Assembly (NCBI RefSeq): GCF_002752675.1
Contig: NZ_CP024608.1
Span: 6,696,001 to 6,760,000, forward strand
Source: Massilia violaceinigra
GTDB taxonomy: Bacteria; Pseudomonadota; Gammaproteobacteria; Burkholderiales; Burkholderiaceae_D
Length of the DNA: 64,000 nucleotides
Direction of reading: 5' to 3'
The first letter of the stretch is position 1. Each line of letters begins with the position of its first letter. The translations under genes were made by a program, and so were the position numbers. The notes beneath the pieces were generated by a model, which saw nothing but the letters and a program-made list of their open reading frames with translations, searched no databases and was not told the origin of the DNA. Positions 9,934 through 20,896 of the stretch are shown here, piece after piece.

Positions 9934-10566
9934 TCAATATTGCCAGATATGCATGTCCGATTTATTCGGCGGGGGGGGAGTTGCCAGCAGCACGCGTCCA
10001 TACACGGCATCGGTCTTCGGTCCCGGAGCGTTGGCGGCGACGAAACGGCAGGTTTGCACGTAGTGCCTGATGTGTTCTGCCAGCGCGGTATCGGTGACGC
10101 GCCCTTCGAGGCGGATGTTAAACGGCTCGCCCCGGCCATTGGTGAGGAAGCGCACCAGCACGCCGTCGCGCGCGGTCGGCGTCCTGTCGAGCGGCACGAA
10201 GCTACTGAACAGCGGCGATGCCGCACAGCTGCCGGGATGGAGTTGCGGGCGCGCCGACGGTCCGCCGGCCGTTGCCCACACGTAGTCGACCGACCGCACC
10301 GCGCTCTCGCGCGGCCGGGCGGGATCGGCCTTCAGCTTACATGCCTGCAAAGTGCGCGCTGCGGCGGCATCGAGGATCGGCCAGCCGCTGCTCTTGCGCA
10401 CCTTCACATCGGCGATGCGCCACTCCCTGATCCGGTAGGCGAGCACGGTCGTGCCCTCCAGATCGTAGCGCCTGGCCTCGGGAGGCCAGTCGGGCCGGGT
10501 GCAGGCCGACGGCAGCCGGTCGGCCGTGGCAGACGGCGCCCTGGTCTGCGCCAGAGCGGGAGCCAA
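9934..10566 (-). CDS. Tandem TonB-C-terminal-like protein whose signal peptide is cut off by an in-frame TAG
   Basis: The open part is 210 residues from a TTG codon. It contains two copies of a TonB C-terminal-like fold: one at about residues 27-85 (WPPEARRYDLEGTTVLAYRI ... SGWPILDAAAARTLQAC) and a weaker one at about 120-190, with paired cysteines around it. Reading upstream in the same frame, a TTG at 10647 has GGAG six bases before it, starts 24 bases after the lolA stop, and encodes a convincing signal peptide (MNRRTIGTVLAVTFF ... ALALAPALAQ), but codon 24 is TAG (10576-10578). The gene as sequenced is therefore either a pseudogene, a sequencing error, or expressed without export from the internal TTG. 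It follows lolA on the same strand. Role unknown. Confidence 0.65.
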   Translation of the reverse strand: MAPALAQTRAPSATADRLPSACTRPDWPPEARRYDLEGTTVLAYRIREWRIADVKVRKSSGWPILDAAAARTLQACKLKADPARPRESAVRSVDYVWATAGGPSARPQLHPGSCAASPLFSSFVPLDRTPTARDGVLVRFLTNGRGEPFNIRLEGRVTDTALAEHIRHYVQTCRFVAANAPGPKTDAVYGRVLLATPPPPNKSDMHIWQY

Positions 10567-10670
10567 GGCTAGAGCCTAGGCTGGAGCCATCGTGGTGCCA
10601 GTAAAAAACGTTACAGCCAGTACAGTACCGATTGTTCGACGATTCAAGTGTGCTCCACGAGGAAGAGGGA

Positions 10671-11303
10671 TCAGTTATTGACGACGTCGGCGCCTTTCGG
10701 AATGACGAATTTGAACTGGGTCGCCGTCAATGGCGGGTTTTTCTCGAACTTCTTGAACGCGAGCACCGAAGTCTGGCCGAAGGCATCACGCAGCTCCATC
10801 GCTTCCGGCGTGCCGTTGCGCAGGCCGATGCTGATCTGCTCGAACTGTGAATCCTTGCCCTTGGGCAAGGCGTTGAGCCACTCCAGGCCGTCGCGCGTGC
10901 CCGCTTCGCTCAGGGTGAAATTCTTTTCCAGGTCGTTGCTGCCGAACAGGATGGCGGCGGGCGAGGAACCGAGCGCGTCGCCCAGCTTCCTGGTCGTGAC
11001 CTGGTTCAGGTCCTTGTCGTAGATATACAGCTGCTCGCCATCGGCCTGCAGCAGTTGCTCGTACGGCTTCACGTAGGTCCAGATGAACTTGCCCGGACGG
11101 GCGAACACGAAGGTGCCCGACGATGGCGCCGCCACCTTGCCCGCATCGGCCTTCTTGACCTGGCGCTGGGTGAACTCGCCGCGCGCAGCCTTGGTGCCGG
11201 AGACGAAGGTTTTGAATTGATCGAGGGCGGTAGCGTGGGCCATGCCGGCGCAGGCCAGGCTCAGTGCCAGCACGGCGGTCGTTTTAGTCAGTAGAAATCG
11301 CAT
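10671..11303 (-). CDS. lolA: Outer-membrane lipoprotein carrier protein LolA
   Basis: A 210-residue periplasmic chaperone that takes lipoproteins released by LolCDE and delivers them to LolB at the outer membrane. A signal peptide ([24 protein letters not shown]) precedes the mature domain, which starts with [10 protein letters not shown] and has the family segments [36 protein letters not shown] and [18 protein letters not shown]. Length is normal. It lies directly downstream of ftsK, as in many proteobacteria. Confidence 0.94.
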   Translation of the reverse strand: MRFLLTKTTAVLALSLACAGMAHATALDQFKTFVSGTKAARGEFTQRQVKKADAGKVAAPSSGTFVFARPGKFIWTYVKPYEQLLQADGEQLYIYDKDLNQVTTRKLGDALGSSPAAILFGSNDLEKNFTLSEAGTRDGLEWLNALPKGKDSQFEQISIGLRNGTPEAMELRDAFGQTSVLAFKKFEKNPPLTATQFKFVIPKGADVVNN

Positions 11304-11399
11304 GTATATCCTTTATGTGGGCCGCGTGGGCAATGTGATGCCCGGGAACCGGTCCATCCTGTAACGGATGAGCAGGGAACCCGGTGCACACGCGACGGT

Positions 11400-13757
11400 T
11401 TATTCTGCGCTGGCAGCCGGCACCAGGATGTCGCGGTTGCCGTTCGATTGCATCGGCGACACAACCCCGCTGTTTTCCATCTGTTCCAGCAAGCGCGCGG
11501 CGCGGTTGTAGCCGATGCGCAAGTGACGCTGCACCAGCGAGATCGAGGCGCGCCGGTTCTTGAGCACCACCTGCACCGCCTGGTCGTACATCGGATCGGC
11601 TTCGCCGCCGGCATCGCCCGCCGCGCCGCCTTCCGCGCCGCCGCCCTCGCCTTCGAGCGTGCCGCCTTCGAGGATGCCTTCAATATAGTTCGGCTCGCCC
11701 GACAGCTTGAGGTGGGCGACCACCCGGTGTACTTCCTCATCGGAAACAAACGCACCGTGTACCCGCACCGGCAAACCGGTACCGGGCGGCATGTACAGCA
11801 TGTCGCCCATGCCCAGCAGCGCTTCCGCGCCCATCTGGTCGAGAATGGTGCGCGAGTCGATCTTGGACGACACCTGGAACGCGATCCGGGTCGGAATATT
11901 CGCCTTGATCAGGCCGGTGATGACGTCCACCGACGGCCGCTGGGTCGCAAGGATCAGGTGCAAGCCGGCCGCGCGCGCCTTTTGCGCGATACGGGCGATC
12001 AATTCCTCGACCTTTTTGCCGACGACCATCATCAGGTCGGCCAGCTCGTCGATGATGATGACGATGGTCGGCAGTTTTTCCAGCGGCTCCGGCGAATCGG
12101 GCGTGATGCTGAACGGATTCGGAATATGTTCTTCGCGCTTGGCCGCCTCGGCGATCTTGGCGTTGTAGCCAGCCAGGTTACGCACGCCGAGCTTGCTCAT
12201 CAGCTTGTAGCGGCGCTCCATCTCGTTGACCGCCCAGTTCAGCGCGTGCCCCGCCTGGCGCATGTCGGTCACGACCGGCGCCAGCAAGTGCGGAATGCCT
12301 TCGTACACCGACATTTCCAGCATCTTCGGATCGATCAGGATCATGCGCACATCGGCCGGGTCGGACTTGTAGAGCAGCGACAGGATGGTGGCGTTGATGC
12401 CCACCGATTTCCCCGAACCGGTGGTACCGGCCACCAGCAAGTGCGGCATCTTGGCCAGGTCGGCGATGACGGCCTTGCCGGCGATATCCTTGCCCAGCGC
12501 CACAGTCAGCTGCGACGCGCTGTCGTTGTAGATCTTGGAACCGACGATTTCGGTCAGGCGCACGATCTGGCGCTTAGGATTAGGCAACTCCAGCGCCATG
12601 AAATTCTTGCCGGGAATAGTTTCCACGACCCGGATCGAGGTCAGCGACAGCGAACGCGCCAGGTCGCGCGCCAAGCCGACAATCTGGCTGCCCTTGACGC
12701 CCGTGGCCGGTTCGATTTCGTAGCGCGTTACCACCGGGCCCGGGTACGCCGCCACCACCTTGGCATCGACCCCGAAGTCCGACAATTTCTTTTCGATCAG
12801 GCGGCTGGTGAATTCCAGCGTTTCCACCGACACCGTTTCCTGCACCTCGGGCGCGTCGTCCAGCAGGGACAGCGGCGGCAGCGACGAGTCGCCCGGCAGG
12901 TCGCGGAACAGCGGCGCCTGCTTTTCCTTCTGCACGCGCTCGGACTTGACCACCTCCATTACCTGCGGCTCGATCTTGACCGGCGGCGACGCCACATGCT
13001 TTTCCACATGCTTGGCGCGCTCGTGCACCACCACTTCATCGCGTTTCACGGCCGCCACTTCGCCCTGCTTGCGGTCCTCGCGGTCCTGGTAGCGCAGGCG
13101 GAACCAGTCGATGGCGTTTTCGATGGCGCCGCCGATGCGCTCGGCCACGCCCAGCCACGACACATGGAAAAACAGGCTGAAACCGAGTCCGAACAGCAGC
13201 AACAGCAGCAAGGTGGCGCCGGTGAACCCGAACGCCGAATGGGCCGCATGGCCGATCAGCTGGCCAAGCACCCCGCCAGGCGCGCGCGGCAACTGCACCG
13301 AGAGCGACCACATGCGCAAATATTCCAGGCCCAGGCTGCCGACGAACAGCACCGCAAAGCCGAGCCAGCGGATGGCCGCTTCCTGCTGGTGCTCGGGATC
13401 TTCTTCCGTTTCCAGCACAAACTTTTGATTGAGCGAGCGATAGCCCTTCCACAGCATGCGCAGGAAACAGACGCACCACCACCAGGCCGAAAAGCCGAAA
13501 ATGAACAGCAGCAAATCGGCCAGGTAAGCGCCCGCGCGCCCGCCCAGGTTGCTCACCTGCGATACCTGCACCTCGTGCGACCAGCCGGGATCGCCCTTGT
13601 TGTAGCTGAGCAATATCATCACGAAATACAGGAACATCACGCCCAGCGCGATCCAGCGCGCCTCGGACAGCAGGCGCACCACGCGGTTCGGCAGCGGTTG
13701 CCGCATGACGGGCTTTCGGGTGTAACTGGCGTTGGAAGGTTGGCTTGTCTTAGTCAT
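11400..13757 (-). CDS. ftsK: DNA translocase FtsK
   Basis: A 785-residue septal DNA pump that moves chromosome termini through the closing septum and activates XerCD at dif. An N-terminal membrane domain with about four transmembrane segments lies within residues 35-215. A short charged linker (about 215-290) follows, then the RecA-like motor with Walker [11 protein letters not shown] near residues 440-449 and Walker [22 protein letters not shown], and finally the winged-helix gamma domain that reads KOPS (about residues 715-785, with [20 protein letters not shown]). The linker is much shorter than that of E. coli FtsK. The gene is divergent from trxB, the same layout as the enterobacterial trxB/ftsK region. 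Confidence 0.95.
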   Translation of the reverse strand: MTKTSQPSNASYTRKPVMRQPLPNRVVRLLSEARWIALGVMFLYFVMILLSYNKGDPGWSHEVQVSQVSNLGGRAGAYLADLLLFIFGFSAWWWCVCFLRMLWKGYRSLNQKFVLETEEDPEHQQEAAIRWLGFAVLFVGSLGLEYLRMWSLSVQLPRAPGGVLGQLIGHAAHSAFGFTGATLLLLLLFGLGFSLFFHVSWLGVAERIGGAIENAIDWFRLRYQDREDRKQGEVAAVKRDEVVVHERAKHVEKHVASPPVKIEPQVMEVVKSERVQKEKQAPLFRDLPGDSSLPPLSLLDDAPEVQETVSVETLEFTSRLIEKKLSDFGVDAKVVAAYPGPVVTRYEIEPATGVKGSQIVGLARDLARSLSLTSIRVVETIPGKNFMALELPNPKRQIVRLTEIVGSKIYNDSASQLTVALGKDIAGKAVIADLAKMPHLLVAGTTGSGKSVGINATILSLLYKSDPADVRMILIDPKMLEMSVYEGIPHLLAPVVTDMRQAGHALNWAVNEMERRYKLMSKLGVRNLAGYNAKIAEAAKREEHIPNPFSITPDSPEPLEKLPTIVIIIDELADLMMVVGKKVEELIARIAQKARAAGLHLILATQRPSVDVITGLIKANIPTRIAFQVSSKIDSRTILDQMGAEALLGMGDMLYMPPGTGLPVRVHGAFVSDEEVHRVVAHLKLSGEPNYIEGILEGGTLEGEGGGAEGGAAGDAGGEADPMYDQAVQVVLKNRRASISLVQRHLRIGYNRAARLLEQMENSGVVSPMQSNGNRDILVPAASAE

Positions 13758-13843
13758 TCTTTGTTACTTGCAGTGCTGCCGTGTGTTTACCGATGTTGGC
13801 GATGCGCCCATTCTAAGCCATCCGGCGTGCATCGGCCCCATGA

Positions 13844-13873
13844 TTCATGCTAGGGCGCATCATGGACTATAAT
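13844..13873 (+). promoter_or_regulatory. Candidate sigma-70 promoter for trxB
   Basis: A perfect -10 hexamer TATAAT is at 13868-13873, 90 bases before the trxB ATG, with a weak -35-like TTCATG at 13844-13849 (18-bp spacer). It lies in the 205-bp ftsK/trxB intergenic region. Confidence 0.45.
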
Positions 13874-13953
13874 CGAGGGTGCGCAATTGAATTTCCGCGC
13901 TCTTGATCTGTCCCCAATCGACCCCAGTTTCTCTTCATACACATTTCGATTAA

Positions 13954-14919
<966 letters not shown>

Positions 14920-14940
14920 TATAGGTAAATAAGTAAAGCG

Positions 14941-15606
14941 ATGCCGATGAAAGACTTTTCCGATCTGAAATCCCTGCGCGAACAGCTCAAGGGCCAGGAC
15001 GAAGCGCGCGCCCGCGAAAAAGCCGAGCGCGAAGAACGTGAACGGGTGGCCGCGCAAGAGGCCAACCTGTTCAAGAGCGCCATCGGCGGCGTGCGCAAGA
15101 TGCCCGAATCGAACCGCTTCGTGCCCAACGCCCCGCCCGGCATCAACGTCAAGATCAAGCCGGCCAAGGTGTTTCGCAACCAGGCCGAGGACGACGCGGC
15201 GGTGCTGCGCGAGTCGCTCTCGGACCAGTTCGAGGTCGATCACCTGCTCGAGGACGACCCCAGCCTGAGTTTTTCGCGCGCCGGGATCGGCACGGACGTG
15301 GTGCGCAAGCTGCGCAAGGGGCACTGGCCGGTCCAGGACGAGCTCGACCTGCACGGCTTGCGCCGCGATGGCGCGCGCGATGCCATCGGCGAATTCCTGC
15401 ACAATGCCGGCAAGCGCAAGCTGCGCTGCGTGTGCGTGATCCACGGCAAGGGCCTCGGATCGGCCGGCGGCGAACCGGTGCTGCGCTCGATGGTGCACAG
15501 CTGGCTCGAGCAGAAGGATGAAGTGATTGCCTTCTGCGCCGCCAATGTGGACGGGCGCAGCCATGGCGCCCTGATCGTCCTGCTCAAATCGGCCATCGGC
15601 ACCTGA
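14941..15606 (+). CDS. Smr-domain (MutS2 C-terminal-like) endonuclease family protein
   Basis: A 221-residue protein with a charged, probably coiled N-terminal region (KSLREQLKGQDEARAREKAE) and a C-terminal Smr domain at about residues 130-220. The Smr hallmarks are LDLHGLRRDGA and the GKGLGSAGGEPVLR loop, here preceded by VIHGKG. Smr domains are associated with DNA or RNA nicking; the substrate of stand-alone SmrA/SmrB-type proteins in this lineage is not known from the sequence. It is probably cotranscribed with trxB, 21 bases upstream. An alternative start is two codons in, at the second Met. Confidence 0.88.
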   Translation: MPMKDFSDLKSLREQLKGQDEARAREKAEREERERVAAQEANLFKSAIGGVRKMPESNRFVPNAPPGINVKIKPAKVFRNQAEDDAAVLRESLSDQFEVDHLLEDDPSLSFSRAGIGTDVVRKLRKGHWPVQDELDLHGLRRDGARDAIGEFLHNAGKRKLRCVCVIHGKGLGSAGGEPVLRSMVHSWLEQKDEVIAFCAANVDGRSHGALIVLLKSAIGT

Positions 15607-15611
15607 ATCAC

Positions 15612-15634
15612 GCGCCCGGTATTTCCCCGGGCGC
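15612..15634 (+). terminator. Hairpin after the Smr gene
   Basis: GCGCCCGG and CCGGGCGC form an 8-bp stem a few bases after the stop codon at 15606. There is no clear T run, so its terminator role is tentative. Confidence 0.4.
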
Positions 15635-15704
15635 ACTCCTTACACTGTCCATCATGCCAAGCGCATGTTAGGCTAGCAATATTCGCCACAGTACAGTGCA
15701 CCGC

Positions 15705-16313
15705 ATGACCCTCATTACGCTCATCGAAATCATGGCGATCCTGGTTGGCGCCTTTTCCGGCTTCATCGAAGCGCGCCGCAAGCGCATGGATCTGGTCGGC
15801 GTCTTCACGGTGGCCTTCATTACCGCCTTCGGCGGCGGCACCCTGCGCGACATCCTGCTCGACCGGCGTCCGCTGTTCTGGGTCACGCACCAGGAATACG
15901 CCATTCTCATCTTCGTGCTGGCCCTGATGGCCGCGCCGCTGATCCGCACCCTGCGCCAGATCGTGTCGGAGCGCCTGATCGTGGTAGCCGACGCGGTGGG
16001 ATTGGGATTGTTCTCGATTGCCGGCGTGGCATCGGCGCTGGAAGCGCACATGCCGATTTTCATCGCCTCGATGATGGGGGTGATCACCGGAATTTTTGGC
16101 GGGGTACTGCGCGACATCGTCTGCAACGAAGTGCCGATGGTCTTCCGTGACGGCAAGCCCTACGCGATCTGCGCGTTCATTGGCAGCTGGATGTTCCTGC
16201 TGATGAAGAAATTCGGCGCCGATCCCGACCTGGCGCTGTGGTCGAGCGCCACGGTCATCAGCGGCCTGCGCCTGCTCACGTGGAAATTCGACATGCGCAT
16301 GGGCCGCTCATAA
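15705..16313 (+). CDS. TRIC/UPF0126 family membrane protein
   Basis: A protein of about 202 residues with six to seven hydrophobic segments and the family's internal duplication: two related halves each contain a glycine-rich AFGGGTLRDILLDR / GIFGGVLRDIVCNE motif. The family (UPF0126, YadS/YicG) was later related to trimeric intracellular cation channels and has been linked to glycine transport. The substrate here is not shown by the sequence. A GTG at 15696 is three codons upstream; the ATG was preferred. Confidence 0.88.
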   Translation: MTLITLIEIMAILVGAFSGFIEARRKRMDLVGVFTVAFITAFGGGTLRDILLDRRPLFWVTHQEYAILIFVLALMAAPLIRTLRQIVSERLIVVADAVGLGLFSIAGVASALEAHMPIFIASMMGVITGIFGGVLRDIVCNEVPMVFRDGKPYAICAFIGSWMFLLMKKFGADPDLALWSSATVISGLRLLTWKFDMRMGRS

Positions 16314-16377
16314 AGTTTCCTGACCGGGGACAAACCTCGATGCATCAAAGTTCAGAACTCGATGCGTTATATTCAAA

Positions 16378-16493
16378 ACCGTCGCCCCCGCGCCAAGGCG
16401 GCTCTCGGCGGGGGCCCAAGTTCCCCGCTCAGCTGTAGGCTACGGACCGAACTTGCCCCCCGCCGAGAGCCGCCTTGGCGCGGGGGCGACGGC
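16378..16493. repeat. Long palindromic intergenic repeat R1
   Basis: Two ~45-bp arms are nearly perfect inverted copies of each other (left 16378-16422, right 16450-16493), with a 27-base centre. The core reads CCGTCGCCCCCGCGCCAAGG ... CGGCGG ... CCCAAGTT. It lies between the convergent ends of the UPF0126 gene and glnB. It belongs to the same family as the repeats at 23797, 36923 and 46378. Confidence 0.85.
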
Positions 16494-16536
16494 TCATAGG
16501 TTAACGCTACGGATTTGCCTCGTTACAGCGAACTTC

Positions 16537-16923
<387 letters not shown>

Positions 16924-16957
16924 CTATTCTAAACGAGCGGCCGCACCCCAGGCCGGG

Positions 16958-19027
16958 CTATTTCCCGGCTTCATCCGGAATCCTGTCCAGATCGGCCTGC
17001 CACACGACCGCCTCGGCGTCGCTCGGCGCACGCCAGTCGCCGCGCGGCGAGAGCGATCCGCCATTGCCGACCTTCGGCCCGTTCGGCACGCACGAGCGCT
17101 TGAACTGGCTGATCTTGAAGAAGCGGTACACGAACGTGGCCAGGTGTTTCTTAATATCGGCCAGCATATACTGGTTGCGGCTGGCATGGACCGCGTCCGG
17201 CCAAGCGCCCTGCTCGCGGTCCTTCCACGCCGACCACGCCAGGAACGCCACCTTCGACGGCGCAAAGCCATAGCGCAGGATGTAATACAGATTGAAATCC
17301 TGCAGCTCGTACGGTCCGATCGAACTTTCCGTGCTCTGCGCCGGCTTGTCTTCCCCGGCCTTGCCCGGCACCAGCTCTGGGCTGATTTCGGTCGCCAGCA
17401 CCTGCAGCAGCACGTCCGAGCCGCTCGTGCCGATCACGCCCGACTCGGCCACCCAGCGCACCAGATGACTGATCAGGGTCTTGGGCACGCTGGCGTTGAC
17501 GTTGTAGTGCGACATATGGTCGCCCACGCCGTACGTGCACCAGCCCAGCGCCAGCTCGCTCAGGTCGCCCGTGCCGATCACGATCCCGTTGTGGAAGTTC
17601 GCCAGCCGGAACAGATGGCTGGTGCGCTCGCCCGCCTGCACGTTCTCGAACGTGATGTCGTAGGTTTCCTGCCCTTCCGCGTACGGATGGCCCAGGTCCT
17701 CGAGCATCTGGATGCAGCTCGGACGGATGTCGATTTCGTGCGCTTCGCAGCCCACCGCTTCCATCAGCGCGCGCGCCTGGCGCAAGGTACGCTCGCTGGT
17801 CGCAAAACCCGGCATGGTGTACGCCAGGATATTCGTGCGCGGCAGCTTCAGGCGGTCCATCGCCTTGGCGCACACCAGCAGCGCGTGGGTCGAATCGAGC
17901 CCGCCCGAGACGCCGATGATCACCTTCTTCATGCCGCTTTGCGACAGCCGCTGCACCAGCGCCTGCACCTGGATGTGATAGACCTCGGTGCAGCGCTCGT
18001 CGCGCCGCTGCGGGTCCGACGGCACGTACGGAAAGCGCTCGACCGCGCGCCCCAAGGCCAGCGTTTTGCCGCCGCCGGGCGCGCCCGGCAAGGCAAAGCG
18101 CACCACGCGGAACGCCGCCACCTGCTGCGCATGGTGCCGCACCTGCTGCGCAAACGTGGTCGTATGCATGCGCTCGCGCGACAAGCGTTCCAGGTCGACG
18201 TCGCCATAAATGATGTGCGAGTCGTCCTGGAAGCGCTCGGCCTCGGCCAGCAGGTCGCCTTTTTCGTAGATCAGGGTCTGGCCATCCCACGCCATGTCGG
18301 TCGACGATTCGCCACGCCCGGCCGAGGTGTACAGATACGCCGCCAGGCAGCGCGCCGACTGCTGCGACACCAGCTGGTGCCGGTAGCCGCTCTTGCCCAC
18401 CAAGACGTTCGACGCCGACAGGTTGACCAGCACCGTGGCCCCGGCCAGCGCCGCAAACGACGACGGCGGAATCGGCACCCACACATCCTCGCAGATCTCC
18501 ACATGAAAGCGCAGCAGCGCCACGCCCTCGACCTCGAACAGCAGGCCGGCGCCGAACGGCACGCTTTGCCCGAGCAGGTCGACCTGGCTGCATGGCGCGC
18601 TGTCGGCGGCGCTGAACTGGCGCGCTTCGTAAAATTCGCCGTAGTTCGGCAGGTAGCTTTTCGGGACCACGCCGAGGATCTTCCCGCCCGCGAGCACTAC
18701 CCCGCAGTTGAACAGCTGATGCCCGACCCGCAGCGGCAGGCCGACCACCAGCGCCAGCGGCAGCTGCGCGGTCGCATCCATCACCGTGCGCAAGCCCGCT
18801 TCGCAGGCGTCCAGCAGCGCGGCCTGATGAAACAGGTCGTCGCAGCTGTAGGCCGACAGTCCCAACTCGGGAAAGGCCACCAGCGCCGCGCCCTGCTGCG
18901 CCGCCGCTTCGGCCAGCGCGATGGTCTGGGCCGCGTTGAAGACGGGATCGGCGATCTTGCAGCGTGGCGTGGCCACCGCGACCCGGGCGAAACCGTGCGA
19001 ATAGAGGTTAAAGAAGTCGTTCTGCAT
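16958..19027 (-). CDS. nadE: Glutamine-dependent NAD+ synthetase NadE (long form)
   Basis: A 689-residue enzyme that makes NAD+ from nicotinic acid adenine dinucleotide using ammonia released from glutamine. The N-terminal ~300 residues are a nitrilase-type glutaminase, with [11 protein letters not shown] (Glu), [14 protein letters not shown] (Lys) and EICEDVWVP (Cys). The C-terminal ~350 residues are the synthetase with the P-loop [13 protein letters not shown]. This long two-domain type is related to the mycobacterial enzyme and is longer than the common ~540-residue form. The glnB gene follows 82 bases downstream on the same strand. Confidence 0.95.
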   Translation of the reverse strand: MQNDFFNLYSHGFARVAVATPRCKIADPVFNAAQTIALAEAAAQQGAALVAFPELGLSAYSCDDLFHQAALLDACEAGLRTVMDATAQLPLALVVGLPLRVGHQLFNCGVVLAGGKILGVVPKSYLPNYGEFYEARQFSAADSAPCSQVDLLGQSVPFGAGLLFEVEGVALLRFHVEICEDVWVPIPPSSFAALAGATVLVNLSASNVLVGKSGYRHQLVSQQSARCLAAYLYTSAGRGESSTDMAWDGQTLIYEKGDLLAEAERFQDDSHIIYGDVDLERLSRERMHTTTFAQQVRHHAQQVAAFRVVRFALPGAPGGGKTLALGRAVERFPYVPSDPQRRDERCTEVYHIQVQALVQRLSQSGMKKVIIGVSGGLDSTHALLVCAKAMDRLKLPRTNILAYTMPGFATSERTLRQARALMEAVGCEAHEIDIRPSCIQMLEDLGHPYAEGQETYDITFENVQAGERTSHLFRLANFHNGIVIGTGDLSELALGWCTYGVGDHMSHYNVNASVPKTLISHLVRWVAESGVIGTSGSDVLLQVLATEISPELVPGKAGEDKPAQSTESSIGPYELQDFNLYYILRYGFAPSKVAFLAWSAWKDREQGAWPDAVHASRNQYMLADIKKHLATFVYRFFKISQFKRSCVPNGPKVGNGGSLSPRGDWRAPSDAEAVVWQADLDRIPDEAGK

Positions 19028-19174
19028 GCAGTGTCTTTCGTAGGGTGGCGGCGCGCGCGGCGCGGCGTCCGAACGCCTTGCGCCTCCTTACGCTAATGTG
19101 CGTAGAATGCAATGGACCGGCCTGCATCAGCCAGCGTCGCCCGCCAAAATAATGGAATAGCCGATTCGACAAGA

Positions 19175-20314
19175 ATGAATTATCGCACGCAAATCGTATC
19201 CTCTCTGAGCGAGATCGGACAACCCGCCTGGGACGCCCTGGCATCCTCCCAGGCCGAGACCAATCCCTTCCTCTCCTTCGCTTTTCTCGACGCCCTGCAT
19301 GAATCAGGCAGCGCTTGCCCTGATACCGGCTGGCAGCCGCAATTCCTGGTCCTGTACGACGGCGCCGAACTGGCCGCCGCCATGCCGCTGTACGTCAAGA
19401 TGCACTCCTACGGCGAGTACGTGTTCGACTGGGCCTGGGCCGACGCCTACCAGCGCAACGGCGTCGATTACTATCCCAAGCTGCTCTCGGCGATTCCCTT
19501 CACGCCGGTGACCGGGCCGCGCCTGCTGGCGCGCGACACCGCCGCGCGCGCCGCGCTCCTGGCCGCGCTGGTGTCGACCCAGAAGGCATCCGACGTCTCC
19601 TCGACCCACATCCTGTACCCGCCCGAAGACCAGGTAAAGCAGCTGGAGGAGGCCGGCTTCATGCTGCGCAGCGGCGTGCAGTTCCACTGGCTGAACGCCG
19701 GCTACCGCGATTTCGACGAGTTCCTCGCCACGCTGGAGCAAAAGAAGCGCAAGAACATCCGCGCGGAGCGGCGCAAGGTGCGCGAGGCCGGCGTGATGCT
19801 GCGCCGCGTGCGCGGAGCCGCAGCGACGGACGCCGACTGGCGCCTGTTCAACCGCTGCTACCAGCGCACCTACGCGGCGCACCGTTCCTCGCCCTACCTG
19901 AACCTGGATTTTTTCCAGCGCATCGGGCGCACCATGCCGGACAATATCCTGCTGGTGATCGCCGAGCGCGAAGGTGAACCAATCGCCGCCTCGCTGGTGA
20001 TCCACAGCGCCGACACCCTGTTCGGGCGCTACTGGGGCGAACTCGAACACGTGCCCTGCCTGCACTTCGAAACAGCCTACTACCAGCCGCTCGAATTTTG
20101 CATCGAGCACAAGATCGCCGTGTTCGAGGGCGGCGCCCAGGGCGAACACAAAATGGCGCGCGGCTTCCTGCCGACCCGCACCTGGTCGGCGCACTGGCTG
20201 GCCCACCCCGCGTTTTCGGACGCCATCGAGCGCTTCCTGGAGCGCGAAAGCGGCGGCATCGACGACTACATCGATGAACTGAACGAGCGCAATCCTTTCA
20301 AGGAACCCGCATGA
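19175..20314 (+). CDS. FemAB-like/GNAT-fold acyltransferase (DUF482-type)
   Basis: A 379-residue protein resembling the DUF482/FemAB-like family (peptidogalycan-type acyltransferases). Supporting segments are NPFLSFAFLDALHESGSA near the N-terminus, GYRDFDEFLATLEQKKRKNIRAERR in the middle, and FEGGAQGEHKMARGFLP towards the end. The physiological substrate is unknown. The ATG at 19175 (MNYRTQIVSS) was chosen because recognisable sequence starts there; a reading frame extends 63 bases further up. Its stop overlaps the ATG of the next gene (ATGA), so the two are likely translated together. Confidence 0.8.
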   Translation: MNYRTQIVSSLSEIGQPAWDALASSQAETNPFLSFAFLDALHESGSACPDTGWQPQFLVLYDGAELAAAMPLYVKMHSYGEYVFDWAWADAYQRNGVDYYPKLLSAIPFTPVTGPRLLARDTAARAALLAALVSTQKASDVSSTHILYPPEDQVKQLEEAGFMLRSGVQFHWLNAGYRDFDEFLATLEQKKRKNIRAERRKVREAGVMLRRVRGAAATDADWRLFNRCYQRTYAAHRSSPYLNLDFFQRIGRTMPDNILLVIAEREGEPIAASLVIHSADTLFGRYWGELEHVPCLHFETAYYQPLEFCIEHKIAVFEGGAQGEHKMARGFLPTRTWSAHWLAHPAFSDAIERFLERESGGIDDYIDELNERNPFKEPA

Positions 20315-20694
20315 TTTCGCATGTCTTCATCGGCGTCACCGACTTCGCGCCCGCCTTCGGCTTCTATGCGGCCCTGATGCCGGAACTGGGCCTGGCGCTC
20401 AAGTTCAGCGATCCGGCCAAGCCGTGGGCCGGCTGGATGAAGCCGGGCAGCCCGCGCCCGCTGTTCCTGATCGGCCATCCCTTCGCCGGCCAGCATGCCG
20501 CCGGCAACGGCCAGATGACCGCCCTGCTGGCGCCCTCGCGCGCCGCGGTCGAGCGCGCCCACGCCACCGCCCTCGCCCACGGCGCCACCTGCGAAGGCGC
20601 GCCCGGCCTGCGGCCCGAGTATCACGCCACCTACTACGGCGCCTACTTCCGCGATCTGGACGGCAACAAACTGTGCGTCTGCTGCCACGAGTAA
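20311..20694 (+). CDS. VOC-superfamily (glyoxalase-like) protein
   Basis: A 127-residue single-domain protein of the vicinal oxygen chelate fold: it begins HVFIGVTDFAPAFGFYAALM, has a middle HATALAHGATCEGAPG segment and ends AYFRDLDGNKLCVCCH, the usual FRDPDGN-type strand. Metal ligands of the family are partly visible (His near the start, acidic residue near the end). The substrate is unknown; such proteins include glyoxalases, dioxygenases and resistance proteins. It is translationally coupled to the upstream acyltransferase through an ATGA overlap. Confidence 0.82.
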   Translation: MISHVFIGVTDFAPAFGFYAALMPELGLALKFSDPAKPWAGWMKPGSPRPLFLIGHPFAGQHAAGNGQMTALLAPSRAAVERAHATALAHGATCEGAPGLRPEYHATYYGAYFRDLDGNKLCVCCHE

Positions 20695-20896
20695 GCGGCG
20701 CGGAAACCGGCGGCGGCCGTCAATATGCCGGTCGAAACCTTGTTCCAGCCGGAACCAGATAATCCACAACACTTGCGTCGCGACATTCCAATCAGGCGCC
20801 TCATTGAGGCAGGTCGGTTTTATCACTGACGCAGGCTGAACTCCGGCGCGCCATCCGGCCCATGATGACCTTCCAACCTCATCACCGGGAGATATC

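Noticed and set aside
11448..13853. Very long plus-strand ORF (801 aa) opposite ftsK
   Set aside because: It is antisense to an intact, motif-complete ftsK, is rich in His, Arg and Gln as expected for a GC-rich shadow frame, and has no recognisable domain.
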